Made by a program: the position numbers and the translations under genes | The notes under the pieces: model-generated | The model's database searches: none | What the model was told of the DNA's origin: nothing | Seen by the model: the letters and a program-made list of their open reading frames with translations, nothing else | Assembly (NCBI GenBank): GCA_027858735.1 | Contig: JAQICC010000386.1 | Span: 1-33,127 of the forward strand | From: Salinivirgaceae bacterium | GTDB taxonomy: Bacteria; Bacteroidota; Bacteroidia; Bacteroidales; SZUA-534 | Length of the DNA stretch: 33,127 nt | Direction: 5' to 3' | Shown here: in pieces, positions 25,729-33,127 of the stretch | Layout of the letters: each line of letters begins with the position of its first letter | Position numbering within the stretch: the first letter of the stretch is position 1

Positions 25729-25770
25729 TTCAACTACGCTCACTGTAACTTTGGTCAGAGAGAAGTCGAA
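25729..25770. repeat. Dispersed intergenic repeat fragment
   Basis: The gap before the adaptor gene contains ACTACGCTCACTGTAAC, then TTTGGTCAG and GAAGTCGAA. This closely resembles an abundant intergenic repeat family in Bacteroidota (CTACGCTCAG...TTTGGTCAG...GAAGTCGAA). The outer parts (TTCAACTACGCTCACTG and CAGAGAGAAGTCGAA) form an imperfect hairpin. Confidence 0.45.
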
Positions 25771-25797
25771 ATCAAATAATAACATAATAAAATAATT

Positions 25798-27465
25798 ATG
25801 AAACAGATAGTTCAAAACATAAAACAAAATCTAAAACTGATTATAATCGTTTTAGGAATAGGCGTATTTATAGGTTGGTTGTTCTTTCATCAAGGAAGCT
25901 CAAGTTCAGTTAATGTAAATGAACAGGAATTGACTGGACATGACCATGAATCAGAAGATGCAACGACCTGGACGTGCTCCATGCATCCACAGATAAAAAT
26001 GGATAAACCCGGTCAATGCCCTATTTGTGCTATGGATTTAATTCCTTTAGAAACAAATTCGAGCGATGAAGAAGGAGTTGACCCCAATGAAATTCAGATG
26101 AGCGAATCGGCAATGAAAATAGCCGAAATACAGACCATGATAGTTAAAAAAGACTATTCAAATAAGGAAGTTTATTTATTGGGGAAAATTAAACCCGATG
26201 AACGAAATATTGCGGAACTAACCGCCAGGTTTGGAGGAAGAATAGAAAAGTTATTCACCAACTTTACCGGACAGAATGTGGTTTTAGGGGAAAAACTTGC
26301 CACCATATATTCTCCTGAGCTGGTAACAGCTCAAAAAGAATTGTTGGAAGCTGTGGCCTATAAAGAATCTAATCCGTCATTTTATTTAGCCATAAGAAAT
26401 AAACTTAAACTCTGGGATTTATCGGATGCTCAGATTAACGGAATTGAGACAAAAGGTGAAACTCAAAACTATTTTGATGTGCTATCCCCCATTTCCGGAA
26501 CAATAACTAAGCGTCATGTAGCATTAGGCGACTATGTGAAAGAAGGGAACGCCCTGTTTGAGGTAATCGACCTTAAAAAAGTATGGGTAATGTTCGAAGC
26601 CTACGAGAGTGATTTGCCTTGGTTAAGTAAGGGTGATGTGGTTGAGTTTACCATACAATCTTTCCCAGGAAAAACATACACCGGAAAAGTCACCTTTATT
26701 GACCCATTTCTGGATGCTAAAACAAGAACAGCCAATGTTCGGGTCGAAGTTAACAATCCAAATCTTGAACTGAAACCAGAAATGTTTACAAATGGTATTG
26801 TTAAACCCAAATTAAATGCAAATCAAAAAGACTTATTAATACCAAAAACAGCTGTATTATGGACAGGAAAACGTGCCGTAGTGTATGTTAAGATGCCAGA
26901 GCGTAAACACAATTCTTTTTTATATCGTGAGATTACGCTTGGGCCAGAAGCTGGTGAATTCTATATAGTAAAAGAAGGTCTTTCTGAAGGCGAAGAAATA
27001 GCTGTAAATGGCGTATTTAAAATTGATGCAGCTTCACAATTAGAGGGTAAACCAAGCATGATGAATCCACAAGGTGGAGCAGGCTCAACCCCACACGACA
27101 TGAGTAAAATGGATATAGGTTCCGAAAATCAAACGGATCATTCAAAAATGGATATGTCACAAAAAACAGAACAACCTAGTAATGAAATGAAAGCAAATCT
27201 TGAACACGCTATGTTCAAAGTTTCAGGTAACTGTGAAATGTGCAAATCAACCATTGAAAAAGCAACTGGTACTTTGGATGGTGTAAATGTTGCTAATTGG
27301 AATGTTGAAACAAAACAAATGCATGTTTCATTCAATAAAGACAAGGTTAGTCTTGACAAAATACATAAGACAATCGCAGCAGCCGGATATGATACCGAAA
27401 AAGTAAAAGGAGATAATAATGCTTACAGTAAGCTTCCTGAGTGCTGCCAATATACAAGAGAATAA
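25798..27465 (+). CDS. cusB: CusB-type RND periplasmic adaptor with N-terminal metal-binding and C-terminal HMA domains
   Basis: A 555-residue periplasmic protein anchored by an N-terminal helix (about 14-30). It has four parts: a His-containing linker; a heavy-metal-binding domain with WTCSMHPQ (Cys60, Met62, His63) and QCPICAMDL (Cys74, Cys77); the adaptor core with lipoyl-like and barrel domains (about 100-420); and a Met/His-rich linker (MSKMDIG, HSKMDMS) leading to an HMA domain with GNCEMC (Cys479, Cys482) and a CCQY tail (Cys549, Cys550). It links pump and outer membrane channel and may feed captured metal to the pump. The C-terminal HMA is not part of E. coli CusB and is about 55 percent identical by eye to the separate HMA protein at 28007. 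Confidence 0.93.
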   Translation: MKQIVQNIKQNLKLIIIVLGIGVFIGWLFFHQGSSSSVNVNEQELTGHDHESEDATTWTCSMHPQIKMDKPGQCPICAMDLIPLETNSSDEEGVDPNEIQMSESAMKIAEIQTMIVKKDYSNKEVYLLGKIKPDERNIAELTARFGGRIEKLFTNFTGQNVVLGEKLATIYSPELVTAQKELLEAVAYKESNPSFYLAIRNKLKLWDLSDAQINGIETKGETQNYFDVLSPISGTITKRHVALGDYVKEGNALFEVIDLKKVWVMFEAYESDLPWLSKGDVVEFTIQSFPGKTYTGKVTFIDPFLDAKTRTANVRVEVNNPNLELKPEMFTNGIVKPKLNANQKDLLIPKTAVLWTGKRAVVYVKMPERKHNSFLYREITLGPEAGEFYIVKEGLSEGEEIAVNGVFKIDAASQLEGKPSMMNPQGGAGSTPHDMSKMDIGSENQTDHSKMDMSQKTEQPSNEMKANLEHAMFKVSGNCEMCKSTIEKATGTLDGVNVANWNVETKQMHVSFNKDKVSLDKIHKTIAAAGYDTEKVKGDNNAYSKLPECCQYTRE

Positions 27466-27490
27466 TTTCAAAATCAAATTATAAATAATT

Positions 27491-28000
27491 ATGAAAAAAA
27501 CAAAAATATTTTTAAGCATCGCAATAGTTGCAGTTGCTTTTAGTGCTTGTGAAAAAGATAGTTCTAATTCTGATGAAGATTATATGTCAGAAATAGTTGG
27601 GACTTATAGTGGTGAATTTATAAACCAGTCAGGTTTGAAATCTGGCATTCAAGGCACAGCGGATGTAATGAATGTAAATAATCAATTACAGATCCACTGC
27701 TATGGTGATATAATGGATACCACTTTTATAATGGATGCATTTGAAAATGGAGATTCAATAATGGTTTGTGATACTGGAGAAGCCTTTGAACATCTCTATG
27801 GACATATGGGTAAAGGAAACCACATGATGGATAGGAATGATAATGAATCGGAATGGGAACATCATATGGATGAAGACCATCAGGATGGAGATGATCATTT
27901 TGGTGGATTCAACAGAAATATGCACTCTTTTGAATACATGTTTCGCATGACAGAAAGCGATTCAATTTATTATATAATGTTTAACGGTGTTAAAAATTAA
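27491..28000 (+). CDS. His/Met/Asp-rich lipoprotein, putative metal buffer
   Basis: A 169-residue lipoprotein that I do not recognise as a named family. The lipobox AFSAC places the lipid on Cys20, followed by EKDSSNSDEDY, an acidic stretch that could direct it to the cell surface. The first half resembles small beta-rich lipoprotein domains (EIVGTYSGEF, GIQGTADVMNV). Residues about 110-150 are densely packed with His, Met, Asp and Glu (for example MGKGNHMMDRNDNE and WEHHMDEDHQDGDDHF), a composition expected for loose binding of copper or zinc. It lies 25 bases after the adaptor and 6 bases before the next HMA gene, so it is cotranscribed with both. Metal buffering is inference from composition and context. 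Confidence 0.75.
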   Translation: MKKTKIFLSIAIVAVAFSACEKDSSNSDEDYMSEIVGTYSGEFINQSGLKSGIQGTADVMNVNNQLQIHCYGDIMDTTFIMDAFENGDSIMVCDTGEAFEHLYGHMGKGNHMMDRNDNESEWEHHMDEDHQDGDDHFGGFNRNMHSFEYMFRMTESDSIYYIMFNGVKN

Positions 28001-28006
28001 AAAGTT

Positions 28007-28378
28007 ATGAAAAAAATGATGAATGTATTTGTAGCATTGATGGTAATTGGTGTTACAACAGCTTTTGCTGCAAATGAAAAAACAGAGACCTTTAAAGTAA
28101 GCGGTAATTGCGGCATGTGTGAAAAAACTATTGAAAAAGCGGCAAGTAAAGTTGATGGGGTTACAACAGCGGATTGGGACAAAGAGAAGAAAACAATCAC
28201 CATAACTTTCGATGAATCAAAAGTTGAAATTATGGCCATACACAAGGCTATTGCCAAAGCAGGTTATGATACCGAAAAAGTTAAGGCAAAAGATGAAACG
28301 TATGGCGAATTACCAAGTTGTTGCCAATACGACAGAGAAGCAAAGCCTGCCGAAGACCATAGCGGCCATAAGCATTAA
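28007..28378 (+). CDS. Periplasmic HMA-domain metal-binding protein
   Basis: A 123-residue exported protein. The signal peptide is about residues 1-21 (ending TTAFA), followed by one HMA domain with GNCGMC (Cys35, Cys38). The C-terminus has a CCQYDRE motif and a His-rich tail (DHSGHKH). It resembles the C-terminal domain of the CusB-type adaptor next to it, including the AGYDTEKVK and LPxCCQY segments. It would act as a periplasmic metal chaperone, either delivering metal to the tripartite pump or keeping it from other targets. It is the last gene of the metal cluster and is followed by a good terminator. Confidence 0.9.
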   Translation: MKKMMNVFVALMVIGVTTAFAANEKTETFKVSGNCGMCEKTIEKAASKVDGVTTADWDKEKKTITITFDESKVEIMAIHKAIAKAGYDTEKVKAKDETYGELPSCCQYDREAKPAEDHSGHKH

Positions 28379-28823
28379 AAGATTTTGATTGTGCTTTTGC
28401 AAATATTTAGTGGAATATAATGTTCCGCTAAAGCATGACATATAACTACTACAAAGCCTTACAGAAAACTGTGAGGCTTTTTTATTAATGCCCTTGAATG
28501 CATTTGTAGACTAACTAAATGCCATGAACTGTTCTCAACCTTTAAGAGATAAACTTAGCAAAGACTTTAGCCCATAAGAGTTGATTTTATTGAAAGATAG
28601 AAAACTTTATAATGCAGTACCTCTGCCTTTATTAAATTAATGTGCTTGCAGATAATGAAAATTAAAAGCGCTTTGGGCTTCAATTACTTTTTACAAATGC
28701 AAACATTAAATATGCTCTTTGGGTGTTAATTCGAGAATAGAATAAAAATGTTTCGAATTTACCCTAACTTTCAAGCCTGAGTTATTAGAATAGAATTCAA
28801 AAACAACGATAAAAGGAAAATAA
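28379..28823. other. Intergenic stretch between metal cluster and YcaQ-like gene
   Basis: About 445 bases holding the terminator at 28453-28483. I see no open reading frame, RNA gene or clear promoter in the remainder. Confidence 0.55.
28453..28483 (+). terminator. Rho-independent terminator of the metal cluster
   Basis: AAAGCCTTACAG (28453-28464) pairs with CTGTGAGGCTTT (28469-28480) around a four-base A loop with one G-T pair, and runs into Ts up to 28483. Confidence 0.88.
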
Positions 28824-30032
28824 ATGGCCAAAATAATAGAAACACTCTCAGTAGAACAAGCCAGAAAACTAGTATTGCTGTCACAACGATTACCACCTAC
28901 CAATCACAAGAGTAATCCGCTTGCATGCACTTTGTCAGCCATTGAACACCTTGGCTATATTCAAATTGATACCATTTCGGCCATTCAACGTGCCCATCAT
29001 CATACTCTGTGGAATCGCAACCCGCGATACAAATTGTTACATTTAGAACAGTTGGTTGCCGATAAAAAGGTTTTTGAATATTGGTCGCATGCTGCAGCTT
29101 ACTTACCTATGCGCGATTATCGGTTCAGTTTACCCAGAAAACAAGCCATTGTAAGCGGTCTTGAAAATCATTGGTACAAAATTGATGAGCACCTAATGAA
29201 TTCAGTTCTAAAACGCATTGCCAGTGAAGGACCTTTAATGGCTAAAGACTTTGAGCATACCGGAAAAAAACGTGGCGATTGGACAAGCAAACCTACCAAA
29301 CAAGCCTTAGAAAATTTGTTTATGCAAGGAGAACTTATGGTTTCCTCTCGGGTTAATTTTCATAAAGTATATGATCTCACTGAACGTGTACTTCCTAAAG
29401 GTCTAAACACATCCATACCAAGTCCTGAGGAATATATACGTTTTCTAATTACCCGTTACTTAGAAGCTAATGGATTAGGACAGGCCAGTGAAATAGTTTA
29501 CTTGCTCAAAAATACCAAGACTATTGTTGCCACAACTCTGAATGAAATGTTTACAAGCGGAGAATTGCTGCAAGTAGAAGTGGCTGACCAAAACTACTAT
29601 GCACAGCCCTACATTATGGAACTATTAAAAAAACCATTGCCGCGACACAAATTAAAAATTCTATCTCCATTCGATAATTTGCTCATTCAACGTAAACGAA
29701 TGAAAACTCTGTTTGATTTTGACTATACGATTGAATGTTATGTTCCCGAAGCAAAACGCCAATATGGCTATTTTTCTCTACCCATTTTATGGGACGGAAA
29801 ACTTGTTGCCCGGATGGATTGCAAAGACGAAAGAAAGAAATCGCTTTTACATATTAATCATCTTGCGCTAGAATCAGGACTTGCAAATACCGAAGTATTT
29901 GCCTCTGCCCTAAGCAAGGAACTAGCAGCTTTCATACTCTTTAATAATTGTAGCAGTATTCAGTTACACAAAACCTCACCAGCCCATTTCAAACCTCTTG
30001 TAAAGTCGCTAATTAATGAATTGAAAATGTAA
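28824..30032 (+). CDS. YcaQ-type DNA glycosylase (HTH_42 family)
   Basis: A 402-residue cytoplasmic protein of tandem winged helices, of the HTH_42 superfamily. The active-site motif near the N-terminus is GYIQIDTIS, with Gln47-Ile48-Asp49. This is the Q-x-D form of the YcaQ branch, not the Q-x-Q form of AlkZ. It is followed by the conserved HHHTLWNRNPRY and a YWSHAAAYLP segment. Enzymes of this branch repair bulky alkylated bases and interstrand crosslinks by removing the damaged base. Late motifs include LSPFDNLLIQRKRMKTLFDF and GYFSLPILWDGKLVARMD. The length is normal. It has no obvious functional link to the metal cluster and is transcribed towards the Crp/Fnr gene. Confidence 0.92.
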   Translation: MAKIIETLSVEQARKLVLLSQRLPPTNHKSNPLACTLSAIEHLGYIQIDTISAIQRAHHHTLWNRNPRYKLLHLEQLVADKKVFEYWSHAAAYLPMRDYRFSLPRKQAIVSGLENHWYKIDEHLMNSVLKRIASEGPLMAKDFEHTGKKRGDWTSKPTKQALENLFMQGELMVSSRVNFHKVYDLTERVLPKGLNTSIPSPEEYIRFLITRYLEANGLGQASEIVYLLKNTKTIVATTLNEMFTSGELLQVEVADQNYYAQPYIMELLKKPLPRHKLKILSPFDNLLIQRKRMKTLFDFDYTIECYVPEAKRQYGYFSLPILWDGKLVARMDCKDERKKSLLHINHLALESGLANTEVFASALSKELAAFILFNNCSSIQLHKTSPAHFKPLVKSLINELKM

Positions 30033-30107
30033 TATCGATTACTAATCAAGACGCGCCTTACAATTAAGATTGGTGGAATATATACCCCATTAAACACCCA
30101 AGAATAA

Positions 30108-30803
30108 TTACCCCTTTTTGCTCAAATCCTGCAAATATTTAATATCCAATAGTTCAATATCTTTACCATTTAATTTAACAATCGCTTCCTTATCTAATGT
30201 TTTTAACATTTTTACGACACTCTCTGAAGTTATTCCTGCAAAATCAGCTAGGTGTTTGCGACTCATTAAGGTAAAAACTTCCGGAGTTTCCAGTTTAAAA
30301 CCATCAATGTAAAGAAGCGCTTCAGCTATTCTACCCATCATTTGTTTGTACAATACAGTGCGTAAAGTTTCAAATAGGTTAATGTTTTGTTCGGTATATC
30401 TTCGTATCAAACTAAGTCCAAATATTCCATTGTGCCCTATGACTTGCAAAATTGCAGACTTTTCAACCAGAACTAAATGGCAATCGTTTATAGCTACCGA
30501 TGAGTAAGAAAAGGTATTTGTAGAAAATATGGATGATAAACCAACAAACTCTCCCGGTTTGATAATTCGCAAATTAAAACTCTTATTATTATCGCCCTCA
30601 ACATATTGAATAGCCAAACCTTTAATCATAAAAAGCACATACGATGCAAAAGTTCCTTGCTTGGTTAAATGATCGCCCTTTCGGAATTGCACCTGAGTTT
30701 TACTGCTTTGAATCAACTCCATTTCTTCAGATGAAAGTGCCTGAAAACATGGAGCGTTTATATCGCATAAATAGTCTGTATCGTTCTGTGAAATAGTTTT
30801 CAT
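30108..30803 (-). CDS. Crp/Fnr-family transcriptional regulator
   Basis: A 231-residue regulator with a cyclic-nucleotide-binding-like beta-barrel (about 20-130, including FRKGDHLTKQG and LRIIKPGEFVGLSSIF) and a C-terminal helix-turn-helix (about 175-220, MSRKHLADFAGITSESVVKM). The N-terminus has two cysteines (Cys13, Cys19), fewer than the iron-sulfur cluster set of classical FNR, so a cluster is unlikely from these alone. The cyclic-AMP-contacting motif of CRP is not evident. The TSESVVKMLKTLDKE segment resembles the FNR/FixK recognition helix region. It is divergent from the CoA-disulfide-reductase-like gene with 180 bases between them, so it may control that gene in response to redox state or reactive nitrogen (inference). 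Confidence 0.9.
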   Translation of the reverse strand: MKTISQNDTDYLCDINAPCFQALSSEEMELIQSSKTQVQFRKGDHLTKQGTFASYVLFMIKGLAIQYVEGDNNKSFNLRIIKPGEFVGLSSIFSTNTFSYSSVAINDCHLVLVEKSAILQVIGHNGIFGLSLIRRYTEQNINLFETLRTVLYKQMMGRIAEALLYIDGFKLETPEVFTLMSRKHLADFAGITSESVVKMLKTLDKEAIVKLNGKDIELLDIKYLQDLSKKG

Positions 30804-30827
30804 AGTTTATTTTTTAATCGCTATGAG

Positions 30828-30835
30828 CAAAGATA
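30828..30835 (-). promoter_or_regulatory. Candidate -7 element (TATCTTTG) of the Crp/Fnr gene
   Basis: Read on the minus strand, TATCTTTG fits TAnnTTTG and lies 24 bases upstream of the start codon. No TTTG is found at the usual -33 spacing. Confidence 0.4.
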
Positions 30836-30893
30836 AAACTTTGATTAAGAAAAAAGTTGTCCCAGTTCAATTTTGAAACGGATGAAGCTTAAC

Positions 30894-30933
30894 TTGATTT
30901 GCATTTAACTAGAACCTATTGGTAGTAGTTTTG
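30894..30933 (+). promoter_or_regulatory. Candidate promoter of the CoA-disulfide-reductase gene with FNR-like half-site
   Basis: TAGTTTTG at 30926-30933 fits the -7 consensus. TTTG at 30898-30901 is 24 bases upstream, longer than the usual spacing. TTGAT at 30894-30898 with ATTTA four bases later is a partial match to the FNR-type site TTGATnnnnATCAA. Its centre is about 40 bases before the expected start of transcription, a place suited to an activator. Confidence 0.33.
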
Positions 30934-30983
30934 TAGCGTAAACAAAAAGTAATCTTTTAATCGCACAAAACTTAAATAAAACG

Positions 30984-33014
30984 ATGGATAAAATTTTAAT
31001 AATTGGAGGAGTTGCCGCAGGAGCAACAGCAGCAGCCAAAGTACGCAGATTATCGCCTGAAGCTCAAATTACAATGCTTGAAGCTGGCCCCGACATTTCA
31101 TTTGCCAATTGTGGTTTACCTTACTACATAGCTGGTGATATAGACAGCCGTTCAAAATTAATTTTGCAAAGTCCGGAAAGTTTTAAGGAACAATATAATG
31201 TTGATGTATTTACTCATACTCTGGTAACCAGCATCAATAAAAAAGCGCACAGTTTAGAAACGGTAGATAGCCGCGATGGATCAAAAAAAACATTTGAATA
31301 CACCAAACTTATTTTAGCGCAAGGCGGCCGCCCTATACAACCAGACTTGCCTGGAGCCGATGCCGACCATGTTTTTAGCTTATGGACTTTGGAAGATATG
31401 GATAATATTGAAAGCCACTTAAAGAATAACGAACCCAAAACGGCAGTGGTTGTTGGTGGAGGCTTTATTGGCTTAGAAATGGTTGAAGCCTTAGTGAAAA
31501 GAGGTTTAAACGTGCACGTAATTGAAAAAATGCCGCACGTGATGTCTATTATGGAGGCTGAAACTGCCGGATTTATAACACGTGAACTGCAAGAATATGG
31601 TGTTGGCGTTCATACTGAGACCGCTGTAACAAAAATTAATCACAATACAGTGGAGCTTGATAATGGTAAAACATTAGATGCCGATATGGTTTTGCTTTCG
31701 GTAGGTGTTCGCCCAACCTTACAATTGGCTATAGATACTGGTTTGGAAATTGGCGAAGCTGGTGGTTTGTTGGTAAATGATAAACTTCAAACATCGGATG
31801 CTGATATTTATGCTGCCGGTGATATGATTGAAATTGAACATCGCGCATTTGGTAAAAAAGTTCGAATTCCGTTAGCCGGACCAGCGAACCGTCAAGGACG
31901 AATTGCTGCTGAAAATGCCTTGGGTGGTCAGCATAGTTACAAAGGGTCAATTGGTACATCGGTAGTTCGTGTTTTTGAAGCTGTAGCCGGAACCACCGGT
32001 TTATCATTAAAACAAGCGCGTGCTGCAGGTATTGATGCTGATGCTGTTGTGGTTCATAAAGAACATCATACCGCTTACTATCCGGGAGCCGAGACCGTAA
32101 GTGTTTTGGTAGTATACGATAAAAAAACAGGTGTGGTAATAGGTGGACAAACTGCCGGATATAAAGGTGCCGACAAACGCTTGGATGTTATTGCCACCGC
32201 AACCGCAGCAAAACTTCCGGTGAGTGAAATTGCCGATATCGATTTTGCTTACTCTCCACCAATTGGAACGGCAAACGATGCAATGAATATGGCTGCCTAT
32301 GCAGCGGAAAACAAAATGTCAGGTTTTAGTCCATCCGTCATGGTTTCTGAACTTGATAATTATATTAGATCCAAAAAACAGATTTTAGTTTTAGATGTAA
32401 GAGATGTATTCGCCTTTCAAAAAAGTAACGTAAAAGGAGCGCATCATATTCCATTAGAAATGCTTCCTAAATATTTGGGTCAGATACCTAAAGATGCTCC
32501 CATTTTAGTTTACGACGAAACAGGTAAAAAAGGCCATCAGGCTTTACGCACATTAGTTGGTGCAGGATGTATCGATGTAACTAACATTTCAGGTGGCCAT
32601 ACATCACTGCAGCGCCATGCAATTTCGGTTGGTTTTGAAACAATAAATGTAGACTTACTCCCCTTTGCTGCAAAAAATACAGCAGAAAAAGTAGTTGAAG
32701 AAACAGAAACCAATGCAGTAGTTGAAGAAACAGAAACCAATGCAAATGTAAGTGCCGATGAAATGGAACGTTTAGTTATTGATGTTCGTACTCAGGGTGA
32801 GTTCATGGGAGGTGCTTTCCCCAATGCAGTTAATATTCCATTGGATGATATTATGGCCGGCAATAGTGATTTTGGTGAAACCAATCGCGAAATAATAGTG
32901 TATTGTGCTTCAGGAGCTCGTTCCGCTTATGCACAACAAGTTCTTGAGAAACGCGGTTATAGCAATGTAACTAATGGTGGAGGTATTGCCGCAATGATGA
33001 ATAACTATAACTAG
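30984..33014 (+). CDS. CoA-disulfide-reductase-like flavoprotein with two rhodanese domains
   Basis: A 676-residue cytoplasmic FAD- and NAD(P)H-dependent oxidoreductase. The FAD site is IIGGVAAGATAAAKVRRLSP, and the redox-active Cys43 lies in SFANCGLPYY as in CoA-disulfide reductases. A second nucleotide-binding loop is VVVGGGFIGLEM (about 152). The C-terminal dimerisation domain reaches about residue 445. Rhodanese domain 1 (about 455-550) has Asp511 where the catalytic Cys is expected (LVYDETGKKG) and is probably inactive. Domain 2 (about 590-676) keeps Cys641 in VYCASGARS. The linker holds a perfect nine-residue tandem repeat (VVEETETNA). Such proteins reduce persulfides, polysulfides or CoA disulfides. 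The divergent Crp/Fnr gene is a likely regulator. The exact substrate is not shown by the sequence. Confidence 0.92.
   Translation: MDKILIIGGVAAGATAAAKVRRLSPEAQITMLEAGPDISFANCGLPYYIAGDIDSRSKLILQSPESFKEQYNVDVFTHTLVTSINKKAHSLETVDSRDGSKKTFEYTKLILAQGGRPIQPDLPGADADHVFSLWTLEDMDNIESHLKNNEPKTAVVVGGGFIGLEMVEALVKRGLNVHVIEKMPHVMSIMEAETAGFITRELQEYGVGVHTETAVTKINHNTVELDNGKTLDADMVLLSVGVRPTLQLAIDTGLEIGEAGGLLVNDKLQTSDADIYAAGDMIEIEHRAFGKKVRIPLAGPANRQGRIAAENALGGQHSYKGSIGTSVVRVFEAVAGTTGLSLKQARAAGIDADAVVVHKEHHTAYYPGAETVSVLVVYDKKTGVVIGGQTAGYKGADKRLDVIATATAAKLPVSEIADIDFAYSPPIGTANDAMNMAAYAAENKMSGFSPSVMVSELDNYIRSKKQILVLDVRDVFAFQKSNVKGAHHIPLEMLPKYLGQIPKDAPILVYDETGKKGHQALRTLVGAGCIDVTNISGGHTSLQRHAISVGFETINVDLLPFAAKNTAEKVVEETETNAVVEETETNANVSADEMERLVIDVRTQGEFMGGAFPNAVNIPLDDIMAGNSDFGETNREIIVYCASGARSAYAQQVLEKRGYSNVTNGGGIAAMMNNYN
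32691..32744 (+). repeat. Perfect 27-base tandem repeat inside the flavoprotein linker
   Basis: Two identical 27-base units (32691-32717 and 32718-32744) each encode VVEETETNA. The reading frame is kept. The lack of any base difference suggests a recent duplication. Confidence 0.95.
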
Positions 33015-33039
33015 TGTCAAGTCAAGCATGATAATACGG

Positions 33040-33127
33040 GTAAATTAACCTTTATTCCCCCTTCGCCTAAAGGCACTTCCCCCAGGGGAAGACTCGCCCG
33101 CTTCCGCTTTGTAATTCTCTCCTGGGA
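33040..33127. repeat. Probable dispersed GC-richer intergenic repeat, truncated by window end
   Basis: Much richer in G and C than the rest of the window, starting with CCCCCTTCGCCTAAAGGCAC and containing a perfect seven-base hairpin, CTTCCCC-CA-GGGGAAG (33076-33091). It resembles palindromic CCCCTT/AAGGGG-type repeats scattered between genes in Bacteroidota. It runs off the window. Confidence 0.5.

Noticed and set aside
28379-28823. Small gene after the metal cluster
   Set aside because: No frame of useful length with a plausible start was found; only the terminator is supported.
32691-32744. Short direct repeats as a CRISPR-like array
   Set aside because: There are only two adjacent units without spacers, inside an open reading frame; it is a coding tandem duplication.

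Overview
The window is AT-rich DNA that almost certainly comes from a member of the Bacteroidota. It holds a SusC/SusD pair, TAnnTTTG-type -7 promoter elements, lipoproteins with acidic residues right after the lipid-anchored Cys, and small families typical of this phylum (a HYC_CC_PP protein, a GDCCVxC protein, a large CusA-type RND pump). I cannot place it below phylum from the sequence alone.

Layout. Positions 1-800 are mobile-element debris on the minus strand: the start of an IS5-type transposase joined to the end of a group II intron reverse transcriptase that also carries a nonsense codon. Positions 962-16512 are a polysaccharide-utilisation-type locus for N-acetylglucosamine-containing sugars, all on the plus strand. 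It holds two tandem paralogous ROK-family repressors, separated by about 880 bases with a possible transposase remnant, then a SusC-like transporter, a SusD-like lipoprotein, a large NagB-like deaminase fused to a PIG-L/LmbE-type deacetylase domain, a sugar MFS permease, a ROK sugar kinase and a GH20 beta-N-acetylhexosaminidase lipoprotein. A strong terminator closes the locus at about 16565-16597.

Positions 17000-28378 are a heavy-metal (probably copper and/or zinc) handling cluster, also on the plus strand. It holds a regulator fusing a heavy-metal-associated (HMA) domain to an AraC-type DNA-binding domain, an SO_0444-type metal permease with a C-terminal HMA domain, a Cys-rich GDCCVxC protein, a CDF-like cation transporter with a one-Cys HMA-like N-terminus, a HYC_CC_PP protein, an RND efflux system (CusA-type pump, TolC-type outer membrane protein, CusB-type adaptor), a His/Met/Asp-rich lipoprotein and a periplasmic HMA protein. 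HMA or HMA-like modules occur five times. A terminator at 28453-28483 ends the cluster.

Positions 28824-33014 hold a YcaQ-type DNA glycosylase, a Crp/Fnr-family regulator on the minus strand, and a divergently transcribed CoA-disulfide-reductase-like flavoprotein with two rhodanese domains. The last 90 bases look like a dispersed intergenic repeat.

How the genes work together. In the sugar locus, SusC/D would import GlcNAc oligosaccharides, GH20 would release GlcNAc, the MFS permease would bring it into the cytoplasm, the ROK kinase would make GlcNAc-6-P, and the NagB/PIG-L fusion would convert it towards fructose-6-P. No nagA is present in the window, so the PIG-L half is a candidate for the missing deacetylation step. 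In the metal cluster the HMA-AraC protein is the likely sensor, and the other genes would move metal from cytoplasm to periplasm and out through the tripartite pump.
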